Assembly (NCBI GenBank): GCA_005116885.1
Contig: SWDP01000047.1
Coordinates: 72,057-120,019, forward strand
Direction: 5' to 3'
Source of the DNA: Nitrospira sp.
GTDB taxonomy: Bacteria > Nitrospirota > Nitrospiria > Nitrospirales > Nitrospiraceae
Length of the DNA stretch: 47,963 nt
Shown here: piece after piece, positions 1-9,030 of the stretch
Layout: each line of letters begins with the position of its first letter
How positions within the stretch are numbered: position 1 is the stretch's first letter
The notes under the pieces: model-generated
Database searches by the model: none
Told to the model about the DNA's origin: nothing
What the model saw: the letters and a program-made list of their open reading frames with translations, nothing else
Position numbers and translations under genes: made by a program

Positions 1-1157
1 AGCACGGCTTCAATCGAAGCAGCTGTCGATCCTGCCGGAATCGCCAGGGAGAATGGAACTTTCCTGGTGTGCCCCCCCTTAATGAAGGGATCAGGAATCG
101 GGCCTCGGAGAATCTTGTCGTAGGGCAAGCCAAACTGCTTGGTCTCTTCTTTCAACACCTTACCCTGCATATCTTTGGCGGTCAGGATCAGAGAAAACTG
201 CTTGAGCACCGGATCGCCATCTGGAAAACTGTGCGGGAGGCTGCCGATCCTCACTAATGCCGTCCCCTCCACCGCCGAAGCAGACTTGGTGGCCTCAAGA
301 TCCACGCGAGGCATCCATTCAGCTTGGAGATTTCGATTCTTGAGCATGGTGCCGGACACCACGACCCCGCGGAACCAGTGCCGGCCGATCGCACGAGTCA
401 TGGCGCCACGCTTCGATGTGGAACTGCCGGTCGAGGGCTCCATATGGCAATCTTGGCAAATCGTCCCCTGTAAGATCTCACCAGCCAGATCTTTCTGCAT
501 CACATCCTTTACTTTATCGAAATGACAGGAGGCACAGAAGTTCGCGCCACGGAACAGCTCGGACTGCGTGGCAGGATGCACAAGGTTCTCTTCTGGATTT
601 GCATAGGGCCCGTAGATCATCTTCCCCGGCTCGATCTTGAATGAGGGTGGAGAGTCGGGCGTCTGCTCGACCTGCTTGATCAGATGGCAGGAGGCGCAGC
701 CAATGCCCTCGACTTGTGGCGTGCCGGACAGCACCTGGGCCACAATTTTCTCGACATGTTGGGGGAACACAGTAGTCGATGGCACATGGCAGGCGAGACA
801 ACGACGGCGCTCATCCGCCGTCGGATCGGTCTGCAGCCAGATACCCAACACCGTACGGAAGACCGGCGACTCCAGCGACGTCCCATGCAACAACGCCGCA
901 TCGACTCGACCGAACGTCTTGAGATCCGGCGTCTGCTCGCGCACGCCTTTCCACTCTTCATAGTGCCTGTCGTGGCATTGTTTGCAGTCTTCCGATCGGA
1001 TGAAGATCTTTTCGATTTCTTCTACCCAATCAGCTGTCGCCGTAACTTCTGCCTTCTGCGCCATGGCAAGGCCATGATACAGGCCAATGACCCCCACAAT
1101 GAGGGCGAAGCAGAGGCCGACGGCAATGTGTTGGGCATATGATGTAGGTCGTGACAT
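1..1157 (-). CDS. Pentaheme c-type cytochrome, C-terminus beyond window
   Basis: The minus-strand frame stays open from the ATG at 1157 to position 1, so at least 385 residues are present and the C-terminus lies outside the window. An uncleaved or Sec-type signal segment spans about residues 10-33. Five CxxCH heme motifs are visible: CKQCH (58-62), CLACH (120-124), CASCH (154-158), CASCH (208-212) and CQDCH (234-238). The spacing and the HYEEWK segment after the first heme resemble cytochrome c554-like multiheme proteins, so a periplasmic electron-transfer role is likely. The start is 2 nt after the stop of the upstream PDZ gene, so the two are probably translated together. The substrate or partner cannot be read from the sequence; proximity to NxrC-like genes suggests a link to nitrite-derived electrons, which is inference. 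Confidence 0.88.
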   Translation of the reverse strand, partial: MSRPTSYAQHIAVGLCFALIVGVIGLYHGLAMAQKAEVTATADWVEEIEKIFIRSEDCKQCHDRHYEEWKGVREQTPDLKTFGRVDAALLHGTSLESPVFRTVLGIWLQTDPTADERRRCLACHVPSTTVFPQHVEKIVAQVLSGTPQVEGIGCASCHLIKQVEQTPDSPPSFKIEPGKMIYGPYANPEENLVHPATQSELFRGANFCASCHFDKVKDVMQKDLAGEILQGTICQDCHMEPSTGSSTSKRGAMTRAIGRHWFRGVVVSGTMLKNRNLQAEWMPRVDLEATKSASAVEGTALVRIGSLPHSFPDGDPVLKQFSLILTAKDMQGKVLKEETKQFGLPYDKILRGPIPDPFIKGGHTRKVPFSLAIPAGSTAASIEAV

Positions 1158-1159
1158 CC

Positions 1160-1645
1160 TCAGTCCCTTTTACATCCGACGAAATGGAAATTCACTCCCC
1201 ACCCCACAGGATCGCCTGGATCAGCCGACTCATAGGTGCCGACGGTGAAGTTACATTCTTTCATTCCTCGCTTGATTGCTCTCCCAAAGTCGATCAGATT
1301 TCTGATCTCGGTCTTGTTGATTTCCTTGATGACGGATCGGACCTTGATGCCGGCAGAATCTGCGCGCGAACTCCCAATCACTTCGAATACCGCGACGCCC
1401 TGCGCTCGTTCAAGCTTTAATTCTTTTCTGATGTCTTCGTCCACATCCCCGACCATCACACCGAATTCTTCTCCCAATCGCTCGGCTTCCTCCACGGTCA
1501 TCGGCTCCTGATCCGCCGCATTCACCGGCGCCGGCGCGTAGCTGTCCAGGACTCCCAGGCACAAACTGACACACAACACAAAGGCCCTTCCACTCCGAAG
1601 GGCCTTTGTGCGCGCACTGGCTGAAACGATTCGAGCATCTTCCAA
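1160..1645 (-). CDS. Secreted single-PDZ-domain protein
   Basis: 161 aa. The start codon is TTG, supported by a GAGAGG Shine-Dalgarno 8 nt upstream. A signal peptide covers about residues 20-43 with a likely cut after PVNA. The mature part starts with an acidic helix (residues 48-75) and then one PDZ-like domain, with carboxylate-loop-like residues around GVAVFEVIGSSRADSAGI and a following IKVRSVIKEINKTEI segment. No protease domain is present, so it is a binding or scaffold protein rather than a DegP-type protease. Its stop precedes the start of the pentaheme cytochrome by 2 nt, which suggests a joint periplasmic function. A perfect 14-bp hairpin lies inside the signal-peptide coding sequence. 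Confidence 0.75.
   Translation of the reverse strand: MEDARIVSASARTKALRSGRAFVLCVSLCLGVLDSYAPAPVNAADQEPMTVEEAERLGEEFGVMVGDVDEDIRKELKLERAQGVAVFEVIGSSRADSAGIKVRSVIKEINKTEIRNLIDFGRAIKRGMKECNFTVGTYESADPGDPVGWGVNFHFVGCKRD
1577..1610. other. Perfect 14-bp hairpin in signal-peptide coding region
   Basis: Positions 1577-1590 and 1597-1610 are exact reverse complements (CACAAAGGCCCTTC and its complement) around a 6-nt loop. The hairpin sits inside the first quarter of the PDZ gene, over residues about 12-23. It looks like a terminator stem but lacks a clean T-run, so a translational or attenuation role is as likely. Confidence 0.7.
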
Positions 1646-1676
1646 CGTCCGTGCCTCTCTAGTGGGAATACTCCCA

Positions 1677-1802
1677 CAGGATGCTCAAACAGTCTGTCCA
1701 GCAAGGCCGCAGCGAGTGAAGGTCCGAGACGTACCCTCTGGGTACGTTGAGGACATGAACGATGCGAGAACGCTGCTGGCGGACTGTTTCAGCATCCTGC
1801 TA
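1677..1802 (-). repeat. Palindromic intergenic element, copy R1
   Basis: About 125 bp. The ends CAGGATGCT (1677-1685) and AGCATCCTG (1791-1799) are inverted repeats, and the interior carries further paired tracts around a GTACCCTCTGGGTAC centre. Read on the minus strand it begins with the TAG stop codon of the NxrC-like gene (1800-1802) and continues CAGGATGCTGAAA. Closely similar copies lie at about 5226-5350 and 40648-40772, with a partial one at 42385-42528. A 6-bp hairpin (GTGGGA/TCCCAC, 1662-1677) directly precedes the PDZ gene leader. Confidence 0.9.
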
Positions 1803-2627
1803 AAGCTTCGCAACTGGGTCGATGACGAGCTGAAACCATGGCGCGACAGATTTCTGCCCATTTCGTTCTTTATTCTCACCGTTCCAGACAGCAAACGACA
1901 CAGTTTGTACCCGACCTGGAATCAGCTTGGCTTCGTTCTCCTGCTCTTCACTCACCAAGGGCCTGCGCATGACAACATGCCACACTCCATCTTTCCATAC
2001 AGCCTTCCCCTGAACTCGCCCCTGCTTCTCTTTGGTCGTCAGGGTACTAAATCCCCCGCCGATGAGATCCTCGACAGACGAGACTCGTCGTGGGATAACT
2101 TCGAACGTTCGTACACCGTCGCGAGCCTTCTCGGAGGCCTTCGCGGCCCGGCGGTCGATATCGCTCTGCCAATCGGCCTTCCAATGCCAGATATTAATGT
2201 AGTGATCGAGCTGACCCATGCAGAAGAACGAAGGGGCATCGCCGAGCGGCAGTCCGATCGCTACGCCATCGCGAAAAGTTCCCGGCGTCAGACGGTCATT
2301 CTTGGTGTTGTCCTGCCATTCAAGCAAAAATGCGATCTCAGTCCCGTTGTGAAGCGACCGCACCGTCAAGGCTCGCGCGCTCGGCTCCGGCCAGACAGGT
2401 CTGGTAATCACTTGACCGCTCAATGGAAGCGTCATCGGCGAGACCTTGGCCCACGCCACATCATCCGGCTCAGCCGGCAGATCCCCCTCGACGAGACGCG
2501 TGCGAATAATCATCCCCTCGGAACTCACAAGGGGAACACCGACACTGACTAAGACCCCGGCTATCACCAGAATGAAGAAGAGCAGGAGCAGGACTGGGCG
2601 GGAAGATATCTTTGTCGTCGTACGCAC
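1800..2627 (-). CDS. NxrC-like heme-binding gamma subunit (ethylbenzene dehydrogenase-like)
   Basis: 275 aa from a GTG start, with an N-terminal membrane/signal segment at about residues 11-35. The rest matches the EbdC/NxrC-type beta-sandwich that holds one heme b in type II DMSO-reductase enzymes: LPLSGQVITRP near 67, LEWQDNTKND near 102, CMGQ at 136-139 and ERNGQKS near 254. By analogy with EbdC (Met/Lys heme ligation), Met137 and Lys259 are the candidate ligands. It is shorter than the second copy at 9095-10045 and lacks that copy's insert of about 50 residues. The likely job is to pass electrons from a periplasmic molybdoenzyme to a cytochrome c; the PDZ protein and pentaheme cytochrome downstream fit this. 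Its stop codon forms the end of repeat R1. Confidence 0.82.
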   Translation of the reverse strand: MRTTTKISSRPVLLLLFFILVIAGVLVSVGVPLVSSEGMIIRTRLVEGDLPAEPDDVAWAKVSPMTLPLSGQVITRPVWPEPSARALTVRSLHNGTEIAFLLEWQDNTKNDRLTPGTFRDGVAIGLPLGDAPSFFCMGQLDHYINIWHWKADWQSDIDRRAAKASEKARDGVRTFEVIPRRVSSVEDLIGGGFSTLTTKEKQGRVQGKAVWKDGVWHVVMRRPLVSEEQENEAKLIPGRVQTVSFAVWNGENKERNGQKSVAPWFQLVIDPVAKL

Positions 2628-2721
2628 TATGCAACGCCCTCAGGTGATCGGCGCGAGCCCATCGCGATGGGCGCAGACACTCACACAGCCCAAGCGGCTC
2701 AATCCGACGGCACGCGAATCG

Positions 2722-3975
2722 CTACCAGAGTTTCACACGGCGAATTTTGTTTTCGCCCCGCTCGCAGATGTAGAGATACCCCTGGGAGTCCAGTGAGAGT
2801 CCAACCGGAGAATTGACGACGGCCTCGATCCCCAGAAGTCCGTCTCCATGTTTCACGGTCCCTGCCGACTCTTTCGCGACGAAGCGTGCGGCGCCGCACC
2901 CACCCATATTCTTATCTTCGTACCCACTGTCTCCGTTGCCTGCCACCGTCGTGATAAGGCCGGTGGCAACCTCGACCTTACGTACGCGATGATTCATCGT
3001 GTCGGAGATGTAGAGATTGTCCTGCTGATCAGCCACCACCGCTTCCGGCGCATGGAGCATGGCTCTGATCGCCGGCTTGTCGTCACCATCGTAGCCGTAC
3101 CGGCACACCCCGGCTACTGTCGAGATGATACCACTGCGATGATCGATGCTGCGGACACGGTTGCTGCCCTTATCGACGAAAATAATATCGCCTTTCCCAT
3201 TCACCGTAAGCCCGACGGCATCATACAGTCGGGCTTCGAGTGCAGGCTTTCCGTCATCGAGATACATGGACATGTCCAGTCCATCCGAACAGACCGGCAT
3301 GAGCCAGCCGTGATCATCGCTGAAATCGATGCCGATGGCATCGCCGGAGAGCACCACCAGATTCCGCGCCACGAGCGGTTGCTCTCGAGCCTCGTCCTCT
3401 GCCGTCCAAGTCCCGGCGACAGTCGTGACCATGCCTGTCAGTGGATCGTAGCGACGGATTCGATGTGCTTGGGTATCGGCGATGTACATCACGTCGTTGG
3501 GATCGAACGCGATCGCGGCAGGCCAGGTGAGATTGGTCTCAAGGGCCGGGCCATCTCCGTTGAACCCATGTTGTCCGGTCCCGATGATCGTCGTGATGAT
3601 GCCAGTCGCATGGTCTATTTTTCTGATGCGGTTACTGCCGGAATCGCAGATGTAAAGATCATTGTGGGAATCGAACGCGACGTCGAGCGGCAAATAGAGT
3701 CCGGCCTCTCCACACAGGCCTTCGTCGCCGCTGTAGCATGTTTCACCGATGCCTGCAAAGTTATGGAGTAGGCCTTCCCGGAGATTGACCCGTCGGATAC
3801 GGTCGGACCCGGACTCGGCAAAGTAGAACCACACTTCGTCCTTATCGAGCGCCGCGTGATGAGGCAGTGGAATTCCGGACTTGACCGCCCGTTTTCCATC
3901 GCCAGTGCTCCTGGCTTTCCCGTTGCCTGCGAAAGTTTCGATATAGCCGACCGCAAGCTGAAGCTCGGTTTCCAT
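2722..3975 (-). CDS. NHL-repeat beta-propeller protein
   Basis: 417 aa. At least six repeats of the NHL type are visible, each with a G-(I/M/L)-(I/V/T)-T-x-(V/I)-A-G core such as GIITTIIGTG, GMVTTVAGTW, GIISTVAG and GLITTVAGNG, followed by blade strands reading LYI(S/C)D..N.RIR(K/R)V. No signal peptide or catalytic domain is evident, so it may be cytoplasmic or start at an unrecognised upstream codon. NHL propellers normally act as binding platforms. The chosen ATG has a weak AGG 5 nt upstream. The gene lies 25 nt upstream of tatA's neighbourhood boundary and shares its orientation. Confidence 0.8.
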   Translation of the reverse strand: METELQLAVGYIETFAGNGKARSTGDGKRAVKSGIPLPHHAALDKDEVWFYFAESGSDRIRRVNLREGLLHNFAGIGETCYSGDEGLCGEAGLYLPLDVAFDSHNDLYICDSGSNRIRKIDHATGIITTIIGTGQHGFNGDGPALETNLTWPAAIAFDPNDVMYIADTQAHRIRRYDPLTGMVTTVAGTWTAEDEAREQPLVARNLVVLSGDAIGIDFSDDHGWLMPVCSDGLDMSMYLDDGKPALEARLYDAVGLTVNGKGDIIFVDKGSNRVRSIDHRSGIISTVAGVCRYGYDGDDKPAIRAMLHAPEAVVADQQDNLYISDTMNHRVRKVEVATGLITTVAGNGDSGYEDKNMGGCGAARFVAKESAGTVKHGDGLLGIEAVVNSPVGLSLDSQGYLYICERGENKIRRVKLW

Positions 3976-4000
3976 ATACCTGTAACCCTAATCCCGGCGA

Positions 4001-4282
4001 TTAGCCGCGTGACGCTGAATGGACCGGCGCGGCCGACTGCTCCACGGAAGCCGGTGCTTGCAGCATGGGTTCAGGAACCGCTTGCTGCGGAGCGGCGGCC
4101 ATGTTCTGCTGGGCCGCTTGGGCTTCGGCTTCAATCGCGTCCGCCTCATGCACGGACTTCTTGAAGCCCTTGATCGCCTTACCGATCCCCTCCCCCAACT
4201 GCGGCAATTTTCCCGCACCGAAGATGACCAATACGATGAAAAGGATCAAGATCAACTCTGTAAAGCCAAGACTCCCAAACAT
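4001..4282 (-). CDS. tatA: Twin-arginine translocase subunit TatA
   Basis: 93 aa. The N-terminal membrane helix (about residues 5-22) is followed by the TatA/E hinge [10 protein letters not shown] and an amphipathic helix [12 protein letters not shown], then an Ala/Gln/Pro-rich tail. This layout is diagnostic for TatA, which forms the variable pore that exports folded proteins. A strong AAGGAGG lies 8 nt before the ATG. tatC is not in the window. Location among NxrC-like, TorD and Tat-ferredoxin genes suggests a role in export of a folded molybdoenzyme complex, which is inference from context. Confidence 0.95.
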   Translation of the reverse strand: MFGSLGFTELILILFIVLVIFGAGKLPQLGEGIGKAIKGFKKSVHEADAIEAEAQAAQQNMAAAPQQAVPEPMLQAPASVEQSAAPVHSASRG

Positions 4283-4310
4283 GGTGTATTCCTCCTTATA
4301 AATGAGGCAA

Positions 4311-5120
4311 TCAGGATGTGCTGCTCTCTTTGGCCCGTTTGGAAAACCGTTCTTTCAATCGCTTCCGTGCCTGCTCAGCCTGTTCAAACATTTTCGCCTT
4401 ATCGTAGACGCTGATCAAGTTGTAGTAGGCCAGTGGTTCTTCGGGATTTTGCTCGACAGCTTCTTCCATGACCTTGATCGCGAGATCCGTTTTCTTGTGA
4501 TTCAACGCCAACTCCATCAGCTTGAAACTGCCTGCCAAATGCTTTGGGTCCAACTCAAGTGTACGGACATAGCACTGGATGGCCATGTCGATGGTATTGT
4601 AGTCCGAGACCTGAGGATTATCGAGTTCGACATAGACCCCCGCGAGATTGTACCAAGCCATAGGGTCGTCCGGCGTAATCTCCACAAGGCGCTCGTAATA
4701 CCCCTTGGCTTCCATGAATTTCTTCTTGTCGGCATAGACCCGCCCAAGGTTGAAGAGTGCCAGGACGTCATGGGGAAAGACGTCGAGCGCATGCTTGAAT
4801 TCGGTTTCCGCTTCATCCGTCATGGCCTTCGTGGCGTAGATCGTGCCCAAATTCGAATAGTACATCGCAAGCGACCGATTCATCTCTGCGCGGAGCCCTT
4901 CCGCCATTTCGATCGACTTCTTGACCTCGACGAGCGCGTCATCCATACGGCCTTTGCTGAAATACAGCTCGCCCAATCGGCAGCGGGCCTGGAAATCGTC
5001 TGGCTCGACCGCCAAGAGTTTTTCAATCTCGGTAATTTCCTCGTCGGGGCTCAGTGGCTGATCCCCTGGGTCGATGATGGTCTGGCTTTGTTCAGGAAGA
5101 GCAGCGGTTGGTTCGTTCAT
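4311..5120 (-). CDS. Soluble TPR-repeat protein
   Basis: 269 aa without signal peptide or membrane segment. Successive helix pairs carry TPR consensus positions, for example [53 protein letters not shown], and [20 protein letters not shown], giving about five to six repeats from residue 40 to 255. TPR arrays bind partner proteins. It sits 28 nt upstream of tatA on the same strand, so co-transcription and a role in complex assembly are plausible. Composite repeat R2 lies directly upstream. Confidence 0.85.
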   Translation of the reverse strand: MNEPTAALPEQSQTIIDPGDQPLSPDEEITEIEKLLAVEPDDFQARCRLGELYFSKGRMDDALVEVKKSIEMAEGLRAEMNRSLAMYYSNLGTIYATKAMTDEAETEFKHALDVFPHDVLALFNLGRVYADKKKFMEAKGYYERLVEITPDDPMAWYNLAGVYVELDNPQVSDYNTIDMAIQCYVRTLELDPKHLAGSFKLMELALNHKKTDLAIKVMEEAVEQNPEEPLAYYNLISVYDKAKMFEQAEQARKRLKERFSKRAKESSTS

Positions 5121-5152
5121 ACAATTTCCTATAGTAAAAGTCTGTTCACGAG

Positions 5153-5350
5153 CTATAGAAAGCTCCGTTTATACACAAAACACCCTTGGAACCATTACAG
5201 AATGGTGTCGATGCTAACATCGCCTCAGGATGCTCAAAAAGTCCGTCCAGCAAGGCCGCAGCGAGCGAAGAGGCGAGGCGTACGCTTCGGTACGTTGAGC
5301 CTCTGAACGATGCGAGAACGCCGCTAGCGGGCGTTTTCAGCATCCTGCTA
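5153..5350 (-). repeat. Palindromic intergenic element, copy R2 with outer arm
   Basis: The inner palindrome runs 5226-5350, with CAGGATGCT and AGCATCCTG at its ends and the interior GAGGCGTACGCTTCGGTACG. On the minus strand it starts at the TAG stop of the upstream membrane-protein gene (5348-5350). An outer arm at about 5153-5194 (GCT..AGAAAGCTC...ATACACAAAA..CCC.TGGAACC) matches the arm that precedes copy R3 at 40572-40613, so the full unit is about 200 bp. Small open frames inside the element are repeat-derived and not called as genes. Confidence 0.88.
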
Positions 5351-6481
5351 GATATGTCCGCCCGCCAAAGAATCCGGCCTACTGACCATGGGAGCGTTCG
5401 TTGCCGGCGCCGACTCCGTCGCATCGCGCCGTTGCCGGTCCATGCTTAAGAGCATTGCGCCGAGCACCACCATGAGCGTCAGATTGGAATATAGGAGCGC
5501 ATATCCCGCAATAAACATCAATCCAAGACCATACCCTGCCAGACGCCCCATATTGAGCAATTTAATCACCGTGTACGACCAGCAGAACAGGCCTGTCAGA
5601 TAGAACGCAAACGGGAGAAAAAACGTGTAGCCCATGCCGAACTGAAAAATCCACCCAATGCCGTCCGCCGCCTTACGAATGTTACTGGCCATCCCGGCAT
5701 CATACCGATGGAGCAGATAGTCTAAGAACAACATCACCGTAAACACGGATATAGAGGTTGCCCAAAACCAGATGGCACGACGGCGCTGCCGTTGATTGCG
5801 GGTCCGAAACGAGACGCCCTGCCCATAGGCCCACATCACCAGGATACTGGACAAGACCAAGAGCCCCTCACCCCCACGATGCGCCTCATACACCAGGGGC
5901 GGAGCCGCAACGGTTCCGATAAAACTATAGATGGTGGACACGATCTGATAATACAACCAGCCCCCGACCCCGAGAAGATAGGTAATCCCCATAGCGCGAT
6001 GCGACCATTCGGTATGGGTCGAGAGATACTCCACCATCAAACAAATCAGCGCGACCAGCGCCACGATGTTATAAATCGCCGACCCCAAGAAGGCGGGAGG
6101 AACCAACAAAAATCCCACGGTAAGAAGCAAGAGGAGCGCGACACAGGGGATCACGATCCGATTCAATCCCGTAAACCCTCGACTGGCCACTCGATTGACG
6201 GCCGCCACACTCAGGGCAAGAAACAGCAGAATCGCCACGACGTTGAGCAACCACTGCCCAATCTGCGTCAGCGCCGTGAAGGTTGGGATAATCCATTCAT
6301 GCTCCTGCGCCAGCTTGCTGAGATGCACCCCCAACCGCGACACAAGCCGATACAGAATCAATTCCGAGAAAGAGACGATGAGGACAAGCTTGATTGTGTA
6401 TCGAAACAGCAAAGATTGATCGCTGAGCTTCCCCGTAATCCGTTCGATGGTGGGATTTGTCGCAGCAATCACTCTGTCCAC
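5348..6481 (-). CDS. Polytopic membrane protein of unknown function
   Basis: 377 aa from a GTG start. About nine hydrophobic helices are visible, spread from residue 27 to 360, separated by short charged loops (for example RTRNQRQRRRA near 228 and the HRYDAGMASNIRKAADG loop near 262). No conserved heme-ligand pattern, transport motif or enzyme motif is recognised. The C-terminal 25 residues are polar. It is on the same strand as the TPR and tatA genes, separated from them by repeat R2. The function is unknown. Confidence 0.75.
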   Translation of the reverse strand: MDRVIAATNPTIERITGKLSDQSLLFRYTIKLVLIVSFSELILYRLVSRLGVHLSKLAQEHEWIIPTFTALTQIGQWLLNVVAILLFLALSVAAVNRVASRGFTGLNRIVIPCVALLLLLTVGFLLVPPAFLGSAIYNIVALVALICLMVEYLSTHTEWSHRAMGITYLLGVGGWLYYQIVSTIYSFIGTVAAPPLVYEAHRGGEGLLVLSSILVMWAYGQGVSFRTRNQRQRRRAIWFWATSISVFTVMLFLDYLLHRYDAGMASNIRKAADGIGWIFQFGMGYTFFLPFAFYLTGLFCWSYTVIKLLNMGRLAGYGLGLMFIAGYALLYSNLTLMVVLGAMLLSMDRQRRDATESAPATNAPMVSRPDSLAGGHI

Positions 6482-6545
6482 CCTTGAGGAAAATGCGAAC
6501 TACACCGATGGAGAACAGTCAGGGACACCGTCGTACGAAACAGGC

Positions 6546-8330
6546 TCATGATGACCCTGCCGGCTGCGGCTCGCGCACTTGTTGCGCTTTGGCCCGTGCG
6601 ATATATAACAATCCATCGGCCATCGAGTAGTTGAACGGCAGCTCGCACACGACTTCGCTGACTTTTTCGTAGACATGTTGGTAGAGGCGCTCCGCTTCGT
6701 CCGGCGTCATACCTTCCGACACTTCATAGAAAAACCCCAGGCTCAGGTCCTCTGCCGACGGGCGCATAATCCGCCTGATGCCATAACTGCCGGGGTCGCT
6801 CATGATCGGCGCTTCTTTTTCCAAATCGAAGAGGCAGGGCTGACAAGAGAATCCATACGAATTATGCAGACGCTCGTTCTCCACGATAAAATTCATGGTT
6901 TCCCTGGCTTCTTCTTCCTTCTCGGTCGGGAACCCGACAATGATGTAGCAATGCACCGCGATCCCCAAATCGACGCAGTCGCCGGCAATTCGGCGCACCC
7001 ACTCCTGCTTAATCCCTTTCTTCATGAAATCCATGACGCGTTGATTGAAAGACTCCAATCCGAACACGATCTTCAGACAGCCGGCCTCCCGCATCGACGA
7101 CAGCAGTTCACGGGTCAGATGCTTCTCGAAACGCATCTCGCAGGTCCACTTGATATCCAACCTCCTGTCGATGATCTGCTGACACAACCGTTTCGCCGGA
7201 GAGAGAGCCACGCACTCGTCGGTGAAGAAGAAACGCTGCGCTCCGTACCGCTCCTTGAGCCATGTCAACTCTTCGACAGTTCGTCCCGGTTCTTTCTGTC
7301 TGAAGTTCTGGTGGTCCAGGGTCAGAGCGCAGAACGCACAATCTTTGTAATAGCAGCCTCGTGAAAACTGTACCGGCAACACCGGCTCCGGCGACAGATA
7401 AAGCTCGAGCGGAAAGCCGTCGTAGTTGGGGGCCGGCAGCTGATTGATGTTCTCAGAATAAAACGGCTGATTAATCGTAATCTTTCCGTTCTGGCGATAG
7501 ATCAGATTCGGAACTTTGCTGAAATCTTTTTTTCCGTCCAATTGATGAACGAGTTCGAGCAACGCGGTCTCGCCCTCGAACACGATGATATCGTCGGTCA
7601 GATCGAAGAGACTCGGACAGCGACGCACGTTATCGACCAATCTGGTGAAGATGCTGCCGCCGATGGTGAGATGGATGTTGGGAGCAGCTTCCTTGAGCAA
7701 ACGACAGAGTGTCAGACCGGGGATAATCTGCGATGTCGCCGTAATCGACACGCCGATCAAGTCCGGCTGGTCGCCGACAATCGACTGCACGAACTGCTCA
7801 CGAAAAAGACGAATATAGGGGTTCTGGGCCTCATCCCTGATGATTTTCATCAGATCTTTGGATGAATAGATGGAACAGCTGCCGAACTGATTGTCGACGA
7901 CCGTCAATCTGGTCGGGAAATAGAGCGTGGAGAGTACCTCCAGCCATTTGTCGATGAGAAAGAGACTTTCCTTGTAGGATTCGAGATCATAGAAGCCCTC
8001 TCCGCGAAGAGTTTCCTTGGCCGGCTCAATCCGATCGATGAGATACGGAAAGCGGTCCAGCGACTCCACCACTCTCGCCAAATGCTCGGCACTGCCAGGC
8101 CCGGTGTCCCCAATCCTTTCCTGCTCAAGTGTTCGCTGTTTATCGACTAACTCCTGATACAGGGCCACCCCATAGGAATGGGTCACCACCCTGTCTAGGA
8201 GTTCGATTCCGAGATCACGCTGGGATACATCAGTGACGCCGCCTTGAGCTAAAAACCCCGTCAATGAAGGGAGGCTCAGATAGGGCTGCGATGGATGCCA
8301 CGTTGGAGGAAAGAGCAGTGAAATCTTCAT
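6546..8330 (-). CDS. B12-binding-type radical SAM protein
   Basis: 594 aa. An N-terminal helical region precedes a cobalamin-binding-like Rossmann domain at about residues 190-260 (DLIGVSITATSQ, LTIGGS) that lacks the DxHxxG motif of base-off B12 enzymes. The radical SAM cluster motif is C326-x4-C331-x2-C334 in RGCYYKDCAFC, a longer first gap than the classical CX3CX2C. Later barrel strands are recognisable (FFFTDECVAL, CEMRFEKHL, KIVFGLESFNQRV, VHCYIIVGFPTE). The substrate is unknown. Related proteins modify peptides, lipids or cofactors. Nothing in the flanks names a target, although it stands between a membrane protein and NxrC. Confidence 0.85.
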   Translation of the reverse strand: MKISLLFPPTWHPSQPYLSLPSLTGFLAQGGVTDVSQRDLGIELLDRVVTHSYGVALYQELVDKQRTLEQERIGDTGPGSAEHLARVVESLDRFPYLIDRIEPAKETLRGEGFYDLESYKESLFLIDKWLEVLSTLYFPTRLTVVDNQFGSCSIYSSKDLMKIIRDEAQNPYIRLFREQFVQSIVGDQPDLIGVSITATSQIIPGLTLCRLLKEAAPNIHLTIGGSIFTRLVDNVRRCPSLFDLTDDIIVFEGETALLELVHQLDGKKDFSKVPNLIYRQNGKITINQPFYSENINQLPAPNYDGFPLELYLSPEPVLPVQFSRGCYYKDCAFCALTLDHQNFRQKEPGRTVEELTWLKERYGAQRFFFTDECVALSPAKRLCQQIIDRRLDIKWTCEMRFEKHLTRELLSSMREAGCLKIVFGLESFNQRVMDFMKKGIKQEWVRRIAGDCVDLGIAVHCYIIVGFPTEKEEEARETMNFIVENERLHNSYGFSCQPCLFDLEKEAPIMSDPGSYGIRRIMRPSAEDLSLGFFYEVSEGMTPDEAERLYQHVYEKVSEVVCELPFNYSMADGLLYIARAKAQQVREPQPAGSS

Positions 8331-8462
8331 GCCGATCCATCACCAACTGGAGAGAAAATAAGATGAATTCTCAATAAATTCCAACTATTTTTATACACTC
8401 CGGCCTCGGGCAAATGCAACCATCTGAAATTCTCCCTTGCTCCATCTCCCGCCTACCCCATC

Positions 8463-8491
8463 TTGTCTTTTTGATTGAACTTCCATATACA
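8463..8491 (+). promoter_or_regulatory. Candidate sigma-70 promoter for the exported protein gene
   Basis: TTGTCT (8463-8468) and TATACA (8486-8491) are separated by 17 nt in an AT-rich stretch upstream of the only plus-strand gene here. The spacing is optimal and the boxes are close to consensus, but no experimental support exists. The leader to the ATG at 8552 would be about 50 nt. Confidence 0.4.
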
Positions 8492-8551
8492 TACCATCGC
8501 ATCTCGTGTGAAAATTAGACATGCCGCCACGTTGTGAAAGGAGTGATGCCC

Positions 8552-9016
8552 ATGACACTGCTCGGAAAATCAAAGACCGTCGTGCTGACAGGGGTACTGG
8601 CTACAGTCGTAGCGGTCGCATTGCCTCTTCTATCGGCATTTGGCGAAGGCGGTGCGCAGCGGGACGTTGTGCGCAACGCGACGACCATGGGCATGCTCTA
8701 TCTAGTCGAGTTTATGGCGGCCCAAGCCGGGGCTCCTCCGAGCCGCGAGCAAACGATCGAGGAACTGGATAAAATTCTCATCCCATCCCTCGAGAGTCTA
8801 GGGAAAGAAAGCAGGGTCCTTGCTGGAGGCATCGCCGCCGGCACCTTTACCGGAGCCTTTGTGATTGAAGCCAAGTCGAAAGATGAAGTGACGGCGCTCA
8901 TTGGCGCGCTTCCCGCATCGAGCATGATGAAGTGGCAGGTCACACCGATCGAAACATTCGCACACCGAGCCGACATTGAGAAAAAGATAGTGCAGGGACT
9001 CCGCGCGCAGAAGTAG
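8552..9016 (+). CDS. Small exported protein of unknown function
   Basis: 154 aa from the ATG at 8552, chosen because AAAGGAG (8537-8543) lies 8 nt upstream; an in-frame GTG at 8534 would place the Shine-Dalgarno inside the gene. A signal peptide spans about residues 6-29 (VVLTGVLATVVAVALPLLSA). The mature part alternates helices and strands (RVLAGGIAAGTFTGAFVIEA, SKDEVTALIGALPASSMMKW), similar in layout to dimeric ferredoxin-like folds such as muconolactone isomerase/YCII families. No catalytic residue can be named. It is transcribed opposite to both neighbours and is closed by a shared terminator. Confidence 0.75.
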   Translation: MTLLGKSKTVVLTGVLATVVAVALPLLSAFGEGGAQRDVVRNATTMGMLYLVEFMAAQAGAPPSREQTIEELDKILIPSLESLGKESRVLAGGIAAGTFTGAFVIEAKSKDEVTALIGALPASSMMKWQVTPIETFAHRADIEKKIVQGLRAQK

Positions 9017-9030
9017 TTCGGCGCACAAAT

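Noticed and set aside
69-1142. Several overlapping open frames on the plus strand
   Set aside because: They oppose the pentaheme cytochrome, have no ribosome binding sites and no recognisable domains.
5146-5424. Minus-strand open frame of 92 codons
   Set aside because: It lies over repeat R2 and encodes the same MLK..AS.VLASFR..T pattern seen in other copies of the element; no ribosome binding site.
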